From Thermoplasmatota archaeon (GTDB lineage: Archaea; Thermoplasmatota; Thermoplasmata; Thermoplasmatales; Thermoplasmataceae): DNA of 64,000 nt. Made by a program: the position numbers and the translations under genes. Below, in pieces: positions 35,244 through 44,743 of the stretch (its first letter is position 1; every line of letters begins with the position of its first letter). Where the stretch lies: contig JAMCUL010000015.1 in NCBI GenBank assembly GCA_023381355.1, positions 1 to 64,000 on the forward strand, written 5' to 3'. Below the pieces are notes generated by a model that did no database searches, was not told where the DNA came from, and saw only the letters and a program-made list of their open reading frames with translations.

Positions 35244-35633
35244 TTACATAGCGATTGCTTCAAGTTGTCTCAATAGATCCTTTTCAACCACTTCAGCAAA
35301 AAGAATCTCAGGTATATCTATAAAGATAAATATTTCTGAAAGAAGAAGTACTTCTATGGCAGTTATTGCAAGATTCTCAGCCTTCTTTCCGACTCCCGTA
35401 GTAATGTGGAACCCTCCAGATTGATTTTTCTCAAAAACAAATGTCAGTGCCCTATCGGCAGCAACCAGATCCCTGAGTATCCCCGGCTTCTGTGCCTGAA
35501 TTATCGCCTTGTCATCGTTTACGTTACTCTGTACTTTCCATTTCTGCTCTTTCAAATAAGACACAAAATCATTTACCAGCGTTGACAGATCCTTACTGCT
35601 GTTAATATCAATTTCTTTTTTGAAGAATCCCAT
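35244..35633 (-). CDS. Hypothetical protein, 129 aa
   Basis: A 129-residue protein with an alpha/beta N-terminal region (DFVSYLKEQKWKVQSNVND) and a hydrophobic helix near residues 88-112. No family is recognised. It is a single gene with an A/T-rich upstream region. Confidence 0.55.
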   Translation of the reverse strand: MGFFKKEIDINSSKDLSTLVNDFVSYLKEQKWKVQSNVNDDKAIIQAQKPGILRDLVAADRALTFVFEKNQSGGFHITTGVGKKAENLAITAIEVLLLSEIFIFIDIPEILFAEVVEKDLLRQLEAIAM

Positions 35634-36144
35634 GTATACCTATTATCTCATACTATTTATTATCTTACACTTTCCTGATAATTGATAATCGTGAACAATC
35701 AGAGACATTTCATGTTTATGTCATCTATACTTACGATAGAATTAGGTATGGATCATTTTTTTCAGTAGATCCATGACCAGATGGGGAAAAACCATAAGGA
35801 GCCTTAAATTAAGTCTAAACATATCCAATGAGATGACATGGGAACTTTTTGATGAATAAAGGAAACATTGAAGAATACATTTTAAAAATGTGTAGTGCAA
35901 ATAATGTGTACGAGGAAAATCCAGGAATGAGAATGGGAGACGAAATACGTCTTCAATCCTATTTATGTTATTCTCAAAAATAGAAATGTTATGTGTGGAG
36001 GAAACATCAAAGAAATCAATGAAAATATGGAAACAGGAAAAATATCTCGGAACCGGAGATCATTGGGATGCTGTACAATCCAACAGCTGAGACTCTGTTT
36101 CACAAACGGCAATAGTTATTAATAATTTCAAGCAATTTTGATGT
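35634..36144. other. Intergenic stretch of 511 bases
   Basis: No convincing gene is seen. An ORF of 43 codons (35852-35983) has no motif and may be a leftover. The right end holds AGTTATTAATAATTT before the epimerase gene, a candidate promoter. Confidence 0.45.
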
Positions 36145-37074
36145 GTGAGTAACAATATTTTAATATTTGGTGGAAACGGATTTCTGGGCTCCCATCTGGC
36201 AGAATTTTGTTTGAAAAATGGATTTAAAGTGACAGTTATAGATGATTTATCAACTATGGACAGGATAAACATTCAAAACGGTGTTAAATTTATCAGGGCT
36301 AAAGTGGAAACTTACAATGATGAGGAAGAATACACCCATGTGGTGCATCTTGCTGCGAGGCCTTCCCCAGAAGATTATATCGATCATCCACTGGATACAT
36401 TATCATCTAATTCATGGGGCACCCAGAATGCTATGGAAATCGCGAGGAGGTCCGGTGCAACATTTATGTACACATCATCATCAGAAGTCTACGGAAACGC
36501 TAGTGTTATACCCACTCCTGAAACATACTATGGCTATGTAAATCCTAACGGGATAAGAAGTTGTTATGATGAAGGAAAGAGGTTTTCCGAGGCTTTGATA
36601 ATGTCATATCATAGATATTACAAGATGGACACTAGAATACAGAGGCCTTTCAATGTATACGGACCAAGAATAAGAGAGGATGGGCAATATGGAAGGGTAA
36701 TTCCTAGATTTGTGAAAGCTGCCCTGAATGATGAGGACATCATAATATTCGGAGATGGAAAACAGACGCGGTCTTTTCTATATATTGACGATTGGGTATC
36801 TGCCACATGGAAGTTTTTGACAATGCGAGGTCTTTCTGGAACAGTACTGAACATTGGAGCCACAAAGGAAATTTCAATCAACGATCTTGCTGCGAGAATT
36901 TTAGAACTTACGCGGTCAAAGTCGAAAATAGTTTATAAGCCATCAAGGGTGGATGATCCAACAAGGAGGTCAGCAGATATAAGTTTAGCCAGGAAACTAA
37001 TCGGTTTTGAACCAGCAATAGATCTCGATAAAGGTCTCTCAAAAACAATAAGCTGGTTTAAAGGTGGTAAATAA
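36145..37074 (+). CDS. NAD-dependent sugar dehydratase, UDP-glucuronate decarboxylase-like
   Basis: A 309-residue short-chain dehydrogenase with the N-terminal NAD motif GGNGFLGSHL and the catalytic TSSSEVYG and YDEGKR. RSCYDEGKRFSEAL is the signature of UDP-glucuronate decarboxylase, which makes UDP-xylose. PFNVYGPR and FGDGKQTRSFLYIDDW also match. Its neighbours Ugd (next gene, zero spacing) and GalU supply UDP-glucuronate from glucose-1-phosphate, which supports this reading. The start is GTG. A 4-epimerase cannot be ruled out. Confidence 0.8.
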   Translation: MSNNILIFGGNGFLGSHLAEFCLKNGFKVTVIDDLSTMDRINIQNGVKFIRAKVETYNDEEEYTHVVHLAARPSPEDYIDHPLDTLSSNSWGTQNAMEIARRSGATFMYTSSSEVYGNASVIPTPETYYGYVNPNGIRSCYDEGKRFSEALIMSYHRYYKMDTRIQRPFNVYGPRIREDGQYGRVIPRFVKAALNDEDIIIFGDGKQTRSFLYIDDWVSATWKFLTMRGLSGTVLNIGATKEISINDLAARILELTRSKSKIVYKPSRVDDPTRRSADISLARKLIGFEPAIDLDKGLSKTISWFKGGK

Positions 37075-38292
37075 ATGAAAATTTCAGTGGTTGGATTGGG
37101 ATATGTTGGCCTTGTTACAATGGCCGTTCTGTCAGATAATGGTCATGAGATAGTGGGAATCGATATCGATGGAGAAAAAATACGCAGACTTCAAGAAGGA
37201 GAGATCCCAATTTTTGAGCCCGGACTTTCAGCTCTGATCGAGAAAAATAGGAAAAGACTTGAATTTTCAAATTCATATGATTCCATAACTGGGAGCAAAT
37301 ATACATTGATATGTGTTCCAACACCAACTGTCAATGATAGAATTGATGTACACTACGTTATCGAGTCTGGAAAGAAGATCAATGAAATTGACCCGGAATC
37401 AAAAATCGTTATAAAAAGTACGGTAACTCCTGGAACGGCGAGAATGTTAGGTTCCATGATCAACAGGGAAATTCTGTCTAACCCCGAGTTTTTAAGGGAA
37501 GGAAATGCTGTGAAGGACACGACAAAACCCGATAGGGTCGTAATTGGAGGTAATGGAGGAGTTGAGGATTTCTCAAAAATCTGGTCATTCACTAATTCTA
37601 ATATGATAATAACAACAAACGAGAATGCTGAACTGATAAAATACGCCAGTAACGCATTTCTGGCGACAAAGATATCGTTTATTAATCAGATGGCTGATCT
37701 TTGTGAAAGAATTCCGGGCGCCGATATAAGAGTAGTCGCGGACGGGATGGGGATGGATAAAAGGATTGGCAGGGCGTTTCTTAATGCAGGAACAGGTTAT
37801 GGGGGTTCTTGCTTTCCAAAGGATACCCGGGCAATCGCGTCATTTGCGAACGATATGGGGGTGGAGTTGTCTATAATTAAAAGTACGATCGAATATAATG
37901 AAAATCGTATTGGTAACCTGGTTAACAGAATAGAAAACATAATCCCTGAAAAGGATTCTAGGATAACTGTGCTGGGACTGTCCTTCAAGGAAAATACTGG
38001 AGATCTTAGGGAGAGCAAATCTATTGAACTGATAACAGAATTAAAACGCAGGGGGTATAATAATTTGAAAGCCTTTGATCCTGTAACATCGCAGGTTGAG
38101 GGAATAGATATAGTTGCGGATGCAGAAACCGCAATAAAATGGTCAGAGTTTGTGATCGTGGCAACAGAATGGCCGTCCTTTTCAGAGTACCTTGAAGGAG
38201 TAAAGGACAGGCACATCATAGACCTGAGAAGAATCATAGATAATAAAACCGTGAAACTAGATTATGGAGTTGGGCTGAATGTCACGAATTAA
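37075..38292 (+). CDS. ugd: UDP-glucose 6-dehydrogenase
   Basis: A 405-residue enzyme. The N-terminal GLGYVGLVTMAVLSDNGHEI binds NAD. ELIKYASNAFLATKISFINQ and GTGYGGSCFPKD (with the catalytic Cys) are the family core. The C-terminal LGLSFKENTGDLRESKS is the UDP-binding part. It oxidises UDP-glucose twice to UDP-glucuronate. It overlaps galU by 14 bases, and the epimerase-like gene is directly before it. Confidence 0.93.
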   Translation: MKISVVGLGYVGLVTMAVLSDNGHEIVGIDIDGEKIRRLQEGEIPIFEPGLSALIEKNRKRLEFSNSYDSITGSKYTLICVPTPTVNDRIDVHYVIESGKKINEIDPESKIVIKSTVTPGTARMLGSMINREILSNPEFLREGNAVKDTTKPDRVVIGGNGGVEDFSKIWSFTNSNMIITTNENAELIKYASNAFLATKISFINQMADLCERIPGADIRVVADGMGMDKRIGRAFLNAGTGYGGSCFPKDTRAIASFANDMGVELSIIKSTIEYNENRIGNLVNRIENIIPEKDSRITVLGLSFKENTGDLRESKSIELITELKRRGYNNLKAFDPVTSQVEGIDIVADAETAIKWSEFVIVATEWPSFSEYLEGVKDRHIIDLRRIIDNKTVKLDYGVGLNVTN

Positions 38293-39076
38293 GAAATGCG
38301 TGATTCCGGCTGCAGGAATGGGCAAAAGATTGTACCCCCTCACTAGGGGGCAGCCAAAGGAAATGCTGCCGATATTGAACAAGCCCGTAATCCATTATGT
38401 TGTGGATGAAGCTATACGTTCCGGCGTCGATGAAATATTGATGGTTGTGGGCGCTGGGAAGGAGGCAATAATAAATTACTTTGACCGGCATAAAATGGAC
38501 GATGAACTTGACGCCAATGGAGAATATAATTTTCCAGATATTTATTTTGTGAGGCAAAAGGAACAGAAGGGGCTTGCTGATGCAATAAGTTACGCAAGAA
38601 ATTTTACCGGGGATGAAGATTTCCTGGTTTTACTTGGAGACACAATCTATAGATCAGATGATTCTTTAACAGTTACGAGCCATTTACTAAAAACATACCA
38701 CCGTATTGCAAAGCCTCTGATAGCCCTCGAGGAAATTCCATATGATGATGTAATGAACTACGGAATAATAGGTGGTGAAGAAACCGAACCAGGAATTGTA
38801 AGGATTGATAAGTTTGTCGAAAAACCAAATAAGATGGATGCTCCTAGTAATCTTGGAATCACTGGAATTTATATATTACAAAACGAGATTTATGACTTCA
38901 TTGAGGTGACGAAACCCGGAAAAAACGGAGAACTTCAATTGACAGATTCCTTGGGCATGATGTTAAAGAATCAAGAAATCTATGGTGAAAGAATAAACGG
39001 AAAGAGATATGATATCGGGAGTTTGGATCTTTGGATCCGGACCTTTATCACCTTTGCGAAAGAGAAGGGATACTAA
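38279..39076 (+). CDS. galU: UTP-glucose-1-phosphate uridylyltransferase
   Basis: A 265-residue nucleotidyltransferase. PAAGMGKRLYPLTRGQPKEM with the Gly-rich loop and catalytic Lys, then VRQKEQKGLADAISYA and LLGDTIY, mark the GalU family. It makes UDP-glucose from UTP and glucose-1-phosphate, feeding the Ugd gene before it. Its start lies inside the end of ugd. Confidence 0.92.
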   Translation: MSRIKKCVIPAAGMGKRLYPLTRGQPKEMLPILNKPVIHYVVDEAIRSGVDEILMVVGAGKEAIINYFDRHKMDDELDANGEYNFPDIYFVRQKEQKGLADAISYARNFTGDEDFLVLLGDTIYRSDDSLTVTSHLLKTYHRIAKPLIALEEIPYDDVMNYGIIGGEETEPGIVRIDKFVEKPNKMDAPSNLGITGIYILQNEIYDFIEVTKPGKNGELQLTDSLGMMLKNQEIYGERINGKRYDIGSLDLWIRTFITFAKEKGY

Positions 39077-39162
39077 ACTGATGCCATTGCTGCATAGGAA
39101 TTAGCATATTACACTAAATAATTAATTAGAAATTTGTAAATATAACAAGTTAATGTGCATCC

Positions 39163-40002
39163 GTGGATACAGTAGGAGCATATGCATTTGCAACTTCAGA
39201 TTGGAAGGATCTCAATTTTCCCTTGGATCTATGGATGCAGTGGAATTCTAGGTTCTTTGACCAAATAGCATTGGTGAAATACGGCGATTTTACAATTGAG
39301 ACCCCATCAAATGTAATAGTAAAGGTGATGGATGAAGTACCACGAAAGGACTTCAATTTTTATACTATTGGGAAAACAGAAGCGCAGCATCTACTTAGCA
39401 CAGACTGGAAACTGGCTCTTGATATAGATGAGTTTCTTAATCAGAAAATAGATACTTCCAGGCTTGATAGGAGGAAAACTTATGCAATAAAGATGAGGAA
39501 CCTTTATGGAAACCCATTAACAGAAATAATCAATGATATGTTCCCATCATTCTATTTCCGTCTCTCGTATGGAGATAGGCCATTTAAGGGCGATGGGGGA
39601 GATCTTATTCACAGTGAATGGAAAAACAGGAAGAAATTTGAATCCTATATAAGATTCGGAAAGAGAAAACTTGGGATTCAAAATAAGCCACATTATCTCA
39701 CCACTAAGCCTTATGAATGCTGTGAAGTTTGGCATACCGGGACACTTAGAGAGCCTGCAGCAATGAGCAAAAAATGGAAAGAGCAAACTGAACGGGAAGT
39801 TAATGTGGGAATAACTACAAACGAGAAAAGGCTTGAAATTCTCGATCGTCCGTTCGATTATCACTCCTTTAGGGAACTGGGGAACAGGGTTTATTTGAGA
39901 AAAGTTTCTCCAGAGGAGATTCCAGAGATTATACTGGCAAACTCGGATAGATTCTGGAAAACTGACTTCATGGAAGACGAATATGAATCAATGTATTCGT
40001 AG
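39163..40002 (+). CDS. Glycosyltransferase-like protein, possible family 2/92 type
   Basis: A 279-residue protein. KLALDIDEFLNQ shows a DxD-like acidic metal site (DIDEF) after the typical loop, and GDRPFKGDGGD, HYLTTKPYECCEVWHTGTL fit GT-A type transferases. It is preceded by an A/T-rich gap of about 85 bases and starts at GTG. It follows the UDP-sugar genes, so UDP-xylose or UDP-glucuronate are plausible donors. Family placement is loose. Confidence 0.6.
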   Translation: MDTVGAYAFATSDWKDLNFPLDLWMQWNSRFFDQIALVKYGDFTIETPSNVIVKVMDEVPRKDFNFYTIGKTEAQHLLSTDWKLALDIDEFLNQKIDTSRLDRRKTYAIKMRNLYGNPLTEIINDMFPSFYFRLSYGDRPFKGDGGDLIHSEWKNRKKFESYIRFGKRKLGIQNKPHYLTTKPYECCEVWHTGTLREPAAMSKKWKEQTEREVNVGITTNEKRLEILDRPFDYHSFRELGNRVYLRKVSPEEIPEIILANSDRFWKTDFMEDEYESMYS

Positions 40003-40100
40003 ATTGTTACGTAATTTACTCAAGTATAAATAAGAACATTCAGCATGATGATGTGATAAGCATACCTAAAAAATATATCCATTAATTGCCTTATGACAGT

Positions 40101-41819
40101 ATGGCCGAGGAGCAGAATTATTATCATACGAAGTTGGAAGAAATTAAAGGTCGTTTCAATGAGAGGGAAGACAAATCCCTTAAAAGGTGGAGGGACACAA
40201 CCCTCGAACAATGGGAGAAAATATCCAATCCCGTATATGGTGATTATGAGAATTCCTCAGGAATAAAGATAAAGGACCTGTATACTGAGAATGACCTCCC
40301 ATCCGACATTCAAGAAATTAGTGGATTTCCCGGGGAATACCCGTTCACCAGGGGTGTATATCCCAATATGTACAGGGGAAAATTATGGACAATGAGGATG
40401 TTTTCAGGTTTTGGGTCACCTGAAGATACGAACGAAAGGCTGAAATACTTAATATCACACGGGGAGACAGGCCTGAGCATAGCCTTCGATATGCCAACGC
40501 TATATGCATATGACTGTGATAATAAGAAGGCAGTAGGTGAAATTGGAAAATGTGGGGTTAATGTGACAACCCTTAAGGATATGGAGGTGATATTTGATGG
40601 GATAGATCTGTCAAAGGTTACAACATCCATGACCATAAACGCGCCTGCCCATGTCCTTACCGCAATGTATTTTGCGATTGCCCAGAAGCAGGGACTGGAT
40701 CTAAATTCAGTTGGTGGCACCGTCCAGGCAGATATTCTAAAGGAATACATAGCCCAGAAGGAGTGGATTTATCCACCGGAAGCACATTTGAGAATTATTC
40801 GGGACATGATGACTTTCTGCACGGATCACGCCAGAAAATGGAATTACATATCTATCTCGGGCTACCATATTCGGGAGGCCGGTGCCAGCGCGGTACAGGA
40901 GCTTGCATTTACGCTTGCAGACGGTTTCTATTACGTTGAAATGGGCAAGAAGGCTGGCCTTGATGTGGATAAATTCGCGCCCAGATTATCGTTCTTCTTC
41001 AACTCCTCAATCAACTTCTTTGAGGAGATTGCAAAGATGAGGGCGGCAAGGAGAATATGGGCTACAGTCCTTAAAGAGAAGTTTGGTGCCAAAAATCCAA
41101 GAACAATGATGCTCAGGTTTCACACGCAAACCTCAGGATATAGCCTTACATGGCAGCAGCCCCTGAACAACATAATCAGGACAACAGTTGAGGCCATGGC
41201 TGCAATCCTTGGAGGTACACAGAGCCTGCATACAAACTCTTATGATGAAGCAATGGCCCTGCCAACGGAGGATGCGGTAAAGATTGCCCTGCGAACGCAG
41301 CAGATTCTTGCGGAGGAGACCGGGATTGCAGATACCGTAGATCCACTGGGAGGATCATATTATATGGAGTGGCTCACAAATAAGATGGAAGAGGAGGCAA
41401 TGAAGTATTTTGACAAGATAGAATCAATGGGGGGCATCCTTGAAGCCGTAAAGAGCGGATATATACAGAGGGAGATTGCTGCAACGTCCTACCGGAGGCA
41501 GAAGAGACTTGAGGACGGCAAGGAAGTAATGGTAGGTGTAAACAGACATGTTGAGGATAACGAGAAGCCACTCAATATCCTGAGGATAGGAAAGGAAGCT
41601 GAGGAAAGGCAGATCAACAGACTGAAAGCAGTAAAATCGGGAAGAGATGAAGACAGTGTAAGGAAAGCCCTTAATGATCTAAGGAACGCCTTCCTTGACG
41701 AGAATAAAAATATAATGCCTTATGTAATCGAGGCTGTAAAATCATACGCAACAATAGAAGAAATATCTAACGTAGGTAGGGAGATATATGGTGGATGGAA
41801 AGAACCAGTCATTGTTTAA
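40101..41819 (+). CDS. Methylmalonyl-CoA mutase, large (catalytic) subunit
   Basis: A protein of about 572 residues. It carries GFPGEYPFTRGVYPNMYRGK, RMFSGFGSPEDTNERLKYL, GLSIAFDMPT and LRFHTQTSGYSLTWQQPLNN, the substrate-binding TIM barrel of the mutase. The cobalamin domain is encoded separately in the next gene, as in archaeal two-subunit mutases. It converts methylmalonyl-CoA and succinyl-CoA into each other. I prefer ATG 40101 over the upstream TTG. Confidence 0.95.
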   Translation: MAEEQNYYHTKLEEIKGRFNEREDKSLKRWRDTTLEQWEKISNPVYGDYENSSGIKIKDLYTENDLPSDIQEISGFPGEYPFTRGVYPNMYRGKLWTMRMFSGFGSPEDTNERLKYLISHGETGLSIAFDMPTLYAYDCDNKKAVGEIGKCGVNVTTLKDMEVIFDGIDLSKVTTSMTINAPAHVLTAMYFAIAQKQGLDLNSVGGTVQADILKEYIAQKEWIYPPEAHLRIIRDMMTFCTDHARKWNYISISGYHIREAGASAVQELAFTLADGFYYVEMGKKAGLDVDKFAPRLSFFFNSSINFFEEIAKMRAARRIWATVLKEKFGAKNPRTMMLRFHTQTSGYSLTWQQPLNNIIRTTVEAMAAILGGTQSLHTNSYDEAMALPTEDAVKIALRTQQILAEETGIADTVDPLGGSYYMEWLTNKMEEEAMKYFDKIESMGGILEAVKSGYIQREIAATSYRRQKRLEDGKEVMVGVNRHVEDNEKPLNILRIGKEAEERQINRLKAVKSGRDEDSVRKALNDLRNAFLDENKNIMPYVIEAVKSYATIEEISNVGREIYGGWKEPVIV

Positions 41820-42234
41820 GGAAAAACCGATAAAGATACTGCTAGCAAAACCTGGGATTGACGGACATGACAGGGGAGTGTTTGTACTGGCAAAGGCATT
41901 CAGGGATGCCGGGATGGAGGTCCTTTATGCCGGCCTCCTTCCAACACCGGAGGAAGTTGTTGATACAGCCGTAAATGAGGATGTTGACGTTGTGGCCCTC
42001 AGTCTTCTTAATGGTGCTCATATGACCGTATTCAAGAAGGTCGCTGACCTGATGAGGGAACGCAATATAGATGACATTGCTCTGGTCGGCGGCGGCACCA
42101 TTCCTGATGAGGACAAGCCTGCCCTGGAATCCATGGGAATTACGGGGAATTACGGGCCCGGCACACCACTGGCGGTCATCATAGATCATGTGACTTCCAG
42201 GGCAACTGAATCAAGACTCCGTAAATTAAGGTGA
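41788..42234 (+). CDS. Methylmalonyl-CoA mutase, cobalamin-binding subunit
   Basis: A 148-residue B12-binding domain. LLAKPGIDGHDRGVFVLAKA has the DxHxxG histidine ligand loop, and GVVALSLLNGAH-like and GGGTIP segments follow. It forms the mutase with the upstream large subunit, overlapping it by 32 bases. It ends in the start of the GTPase gene. Confidence 0.94.
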   Translation: MVDGKNQSLFKEKPIKILLAKPGIDGHDRGVFVLAKAFRDAGMEVLYAGLLPTPEEVVDTAVNEDVDVVALSLLNGAHMTVFKKVADLMRERNIDDIALVGGGTIPDEDKPALESMGITGNYGPGTPLAVIIDHVTSRATESRLRKLR

Positions 42235-43190
42235 TTGAAGCGGATATAAACGCACTAATAGAAGGGATCCTCAGGTCAGATAGAAGGAGCATAGCAAGAG
42301 CCATATCCTATGCAGAGGGGGCAAACAGGGAAATAAAGAAGGAGATGCTCGCCCTCCTGTATAATCACACCGGCAGGTCACAGGTAGTTGGTATCACAGG
42401 GCCGCCTGGAATCGGCAAGAGTACTCTGATAGGCAATGTTGCTTCCCTGATGTCTGATATGGGATATAACGTAGCAATTCTTGCCATCGATGCTTCAAGC
42501 CCCTATACCGGTGGATCACTTCTCGGGAACAGAATTCGGATGCAGGAGGCTCTGAACGAGAAAAAAATCTTCATGAGAAGCCTTGCAAACAGGGGGGCAA
42601 GGGGCGGCCTTTCAGAATCATCCATAGGATCCACAGCAATACTTGACGCTGCTGGTTTTGATATTGTGTTTGTCGAGACTGTCGGTGCCGGACAGGCTGA
42701 TCTGGACGTAATGGATCTCGCTGATACCACAATTCTCGTACTCGGTCCTGGTTTGGGAGATCAGGTTCAGGCCATCAAGGCTGGCATAATGGAGATTGCT
42801 GACCTTTTTGTGATCAACAAGATGGACAGGGACGATTCATATTTTGCAATGAAGGACATTGAAGATACGCTTGCTATGGATGATGCAAGGCCCTTTACGA
42901 GAAAGGTTGTCGGGACTACGGTGAAGGACATGGAATCATACAGGGGATTGATAGACCTGATCAAACTCCATGGGGAGTATCTCAAGGAGTCCGGCAAGAT
43001 AGGTGAAAAGCGTTTCAGGATGGGAATACAGTGGATGATCGAAGACGAATTGAGGAACAGGATAATCGAGCCAATAATGAGTAAGATACCGGCTAACAGC
43101 AGGAACAAGAACTATTATAGCATCATTGAAAGCATCGGAGAATTCTTTTCAGAAACTATGCAGGAGATAAAGGAAGACAAAATAATTTGA
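42231..43190 (+). CDS. meaB: MeaB/ArgK-type GTPase, mutase chaperone
   Basis: A 319-residue P-loop GTPase. ITGPPGIGKSTLIG is the P-loop, DASSPYTGGSLLGNRIRM a switch region, ETVGAGQADLDVMDLAD the Walker B/switch II and VINKMDRDD the guanine-specificity NKxD. MeaB guards the cobalamin of methylmalonyl-CoA mutase and helps reload it. It is co-transcribed with both mutase subunits. The start is GTG. Confidence 0.94.
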   Translation: MIEADINALIEGILRSDRRSIARAISYAEGANREIKKEMLALLYNHTGRSQVVGITGPPGIGKSTLIGNVASLMSDMGYNVAILAIDASSPYTGGSLLGNRIRMQEALNEKKIFMRSLANRGARGGLSESSIGSTAILDAAGFDIVFVETVGAGQADLDVMDLADTTILVLGPGLGDQVQAIKAGIMEIADLFVINKMDRDDSYFAMKDIEDTLAMDDARPFTRKVVGTTVKDMESYRGLIDLIKLHGEYLKESGKIGEKRFRMGIQWMIEDELRNRIIEPIMSKIPANSRNKNYYSIIESIGEFFSETMQEIKEDKII

Positions 43191-43201
43191 TTTACAAAGC
43201 T

Positions 43202-43217
43202 AAAAAATATTTAAATA
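43202..43217 (+). promoter_or_regulatory. TATA box of hsp20
   Basis: AAAAAATATTTAAATA is a strong archaeal TATA box ending about 21 bases before the ATG, which suggests a leaderless message. Confidence 0.6.
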
Positions 43218-43237
43218 ATCTATAAGGATAATCAGAT

Positions 43238-43627
43238 ATGACTACTGTTTATGGACCACTGAGATTTATGGCCGATGAGTTTATGAAAAATGTCAATGAA
43301 AGAGCAAAGGAAGTTTTAACATTCCTGTATCCTCCAGTCAAAATGTATGAATCAGGTGGGGACCTCGTTATAGAGGCAGACATGCCTGGGTTCGAAAAGA
43401 AGGATATCAAGGTAACAGCAAACAAGTATTCAATAGAACTCTCCGCAAGCAGGAAAGAACAGGAGGATGCCAATGTCTATCTTGACCAGAGGCCATCCAG
43501 GCTGTTCAAGTCAATAAGGCTCCCTGTGGATATCGATCTGGAGCAGCCTGTCTCTGCTAAGTATACCAATGGTGTCCTGGTGATAAAAACACCTATAAAG
43601 GGAATAAAGACTCTTAAGATCGAGTAA
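43238..43627 (+). CDS. Small heat-shock protein, Hsp20/alpha-crystallin
   Basis: A 129-residue protein. The alpha-crystallin domain (about 40-120) holds GGDLVIEADMPGFEKKDIKV, FKSIRLPVDIDLEQPVSAKY and NGVLVIKTP, the usual A-x-x-x-N-G-V-L signature. It prevents aggregation as an oligomer. It is a single gene with its own strong promoter. Confidence 0.95.
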   Translation: MTTVYGPLRFMADEFMKNVNERAKEVLTFLYPPVKMYESGGDLVIEADMPGFEKKDIKVTANKYSIELSASRKEQEDANVYLDQRPSRLFKSIRLPVDIDLEQPVSAKYTNGVLVIKTPIKGIKTLKIE

Positions 43628-43701
43628 TTTCCTGAAAACTAAGAAAAAATCGATTTTTTTATAATGGTATTCGATTATATGTAGTAATGAAAGGGTCGGG
43701 C

Positions 43702-43731
43702 ATTTGTGGGTTCACACTTTCCGTCACAAAT
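43702..43731 (+). repeat. Hairpin between hsp20 and the ESCRT-like cluster
   Basis: ATTTGTG (43702-43708) pairs with CACAAAT (43725-43731) across a 16-base loop. It sits in 160 bases of non-coding DNA and may be a terminator or operator. Confidence 0.4.
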
Positions 43732-43789
43732 CCAACTCTGGCATACCATTGTATCACAACATTTTTATTCCAATCACGCATGTTAATTC

Positions 43790-44110
43790 ATGGATTTAGC
43801 CTCTATACTTTCAAATCCTCTGGTTGAACTTGCCCTGATCTTCGTCGATGGGCTTCTTTTTGGTCTGGGCATCAAGAAAGGTGTCTGGTCTGTGTTGCTC
43901 ATAGTCCTGGCTGTACTTCTTGGAGAGTACATAAATTATTCCGTAATCCCGAGTGCATCACTCCAGACATTTGAAACTAACGTTAAGAATCATATTGTGT
44001 ATGTTATAGACAACATAGAAAAAATAGTTCCATTTTCAAATATAGGCGCTATAGGAACCAGCCTCATCCTTTTCATAGTTGGCTTCGTTATCGGATACCT
44101 CAAGGGGTGA
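43790..44110 (+). CDS. Small membrane protein at the head of the remodelling cluster
   Basis: A 106-residue protein with two or three hydrophobic helices (15-48 and 85-104) and a short extracytosolic or cytosolic loop. No named family. It lies 45 bases before the first charged helical gene and could be a membrane anchor for it (inference). A possible TATA box TTTTTATT lies about 25 bases upstream. Confidence 0.55.
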   Translation: MDLASILSNPLVELALIFVDGLLFGLGIKKGVWSVLLIVLAVLLGEYINYSVIPSASLQTFETNVKNHIVYVIDNIEKIVPFSNIGAIGTSLILFIVGFVIGYLKG

Positions 44111-44155
44111 TCCATAAAATTTTATACCTGTTTTAACCTTATTAATCAGATCGAA

Positions 44156-44743
44156 ATGAAAATCCTCAACAGAAATAAAGACACTGACGTTGAGTCAATG
44201 TCCCCTGAAGATCTGGATAAATTAGTAATCGAGGCTGAATCAAGCCTGACTATTCTGGAAAAGGAGAGAGATAGGAAGAAAGCCAGGTATGATTCCTTAT
44301 TCAAGGAGGGAGTTGACGCGCCAGATTCAAGGAGGAGGAATATCGCCCATGAACTGGAGTCAATAGAGAAGGACATCGCAGGAATAGACAAGAGCATGAA
44401 ATCCTACAGGGACACAGTAAGGATATTGAATGAGGTAAAGAGGGCAAAAACCACTGCCCAGGATCCAACTGAAAAATTCATTAACAGGATGGACCCTGCA
44501 AAGGTAAAGGGTTTATTGATTGAAAGCAAGTCAAAAGAAAAACTGAACGAGAGAAAGAGGGAAAACCTGCTTTCGAGCATAGATGATGTGTCATCTCTGG
44601 ACGATGACGAAAAGGGTGAGGAAAGCAAGTACATGGATATCTTCAGGGAGATGGACAAGAGCAGGGAAAATCTATCACCGACGAAAGGAAAGCAGGAATC
44701 TTCAAAGAGTGAGGAAAAAGATTCAAGCGAAGAAAATGAGTGA
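44156..44743 (+). CDS. Charged helical protein, possible ESCRT-III-like
   Basis: A 195-residue mostly helical, highly charged protein. The middle (about 20-105) reads as heptad-like helices, for example LVIEAESSLTILEKERDRKK and SIEKDIAGIDKSMKSYRDT. The C-terminal 75 residues are Ser/Glu/Lys-rich and probably disordered, as in ESCRT-III tails that fold back and bind MIT domains. Its stop overlaps the start of the Vps4-like ATPase, so the two are translated together. The ESCRT-III call is weaker than for 46581 and 51422. Confidence 0.5.
   Translation: MKILNRNKDTDVESMSPEDLDKLVIEAESSLTILEKERDRKKARYDSLFKEGVDAPDSRRRNIAHELESIEKDIAGIDKSMKSYRDTVRILNEVKRAKTTAQDPTEKFINRMDPAKVKGLLIESKSKEKLNERKRENLLSSIDDVSSLDDDEKGEESKYMDIFREMDKSRENLSPTKGKQESSKSEEKDSSEENE

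Noticed and set aside
35852-35983. 43-codon ORF
   Set aside because: No motif or context. Could be a remnant, but I cannot support it.
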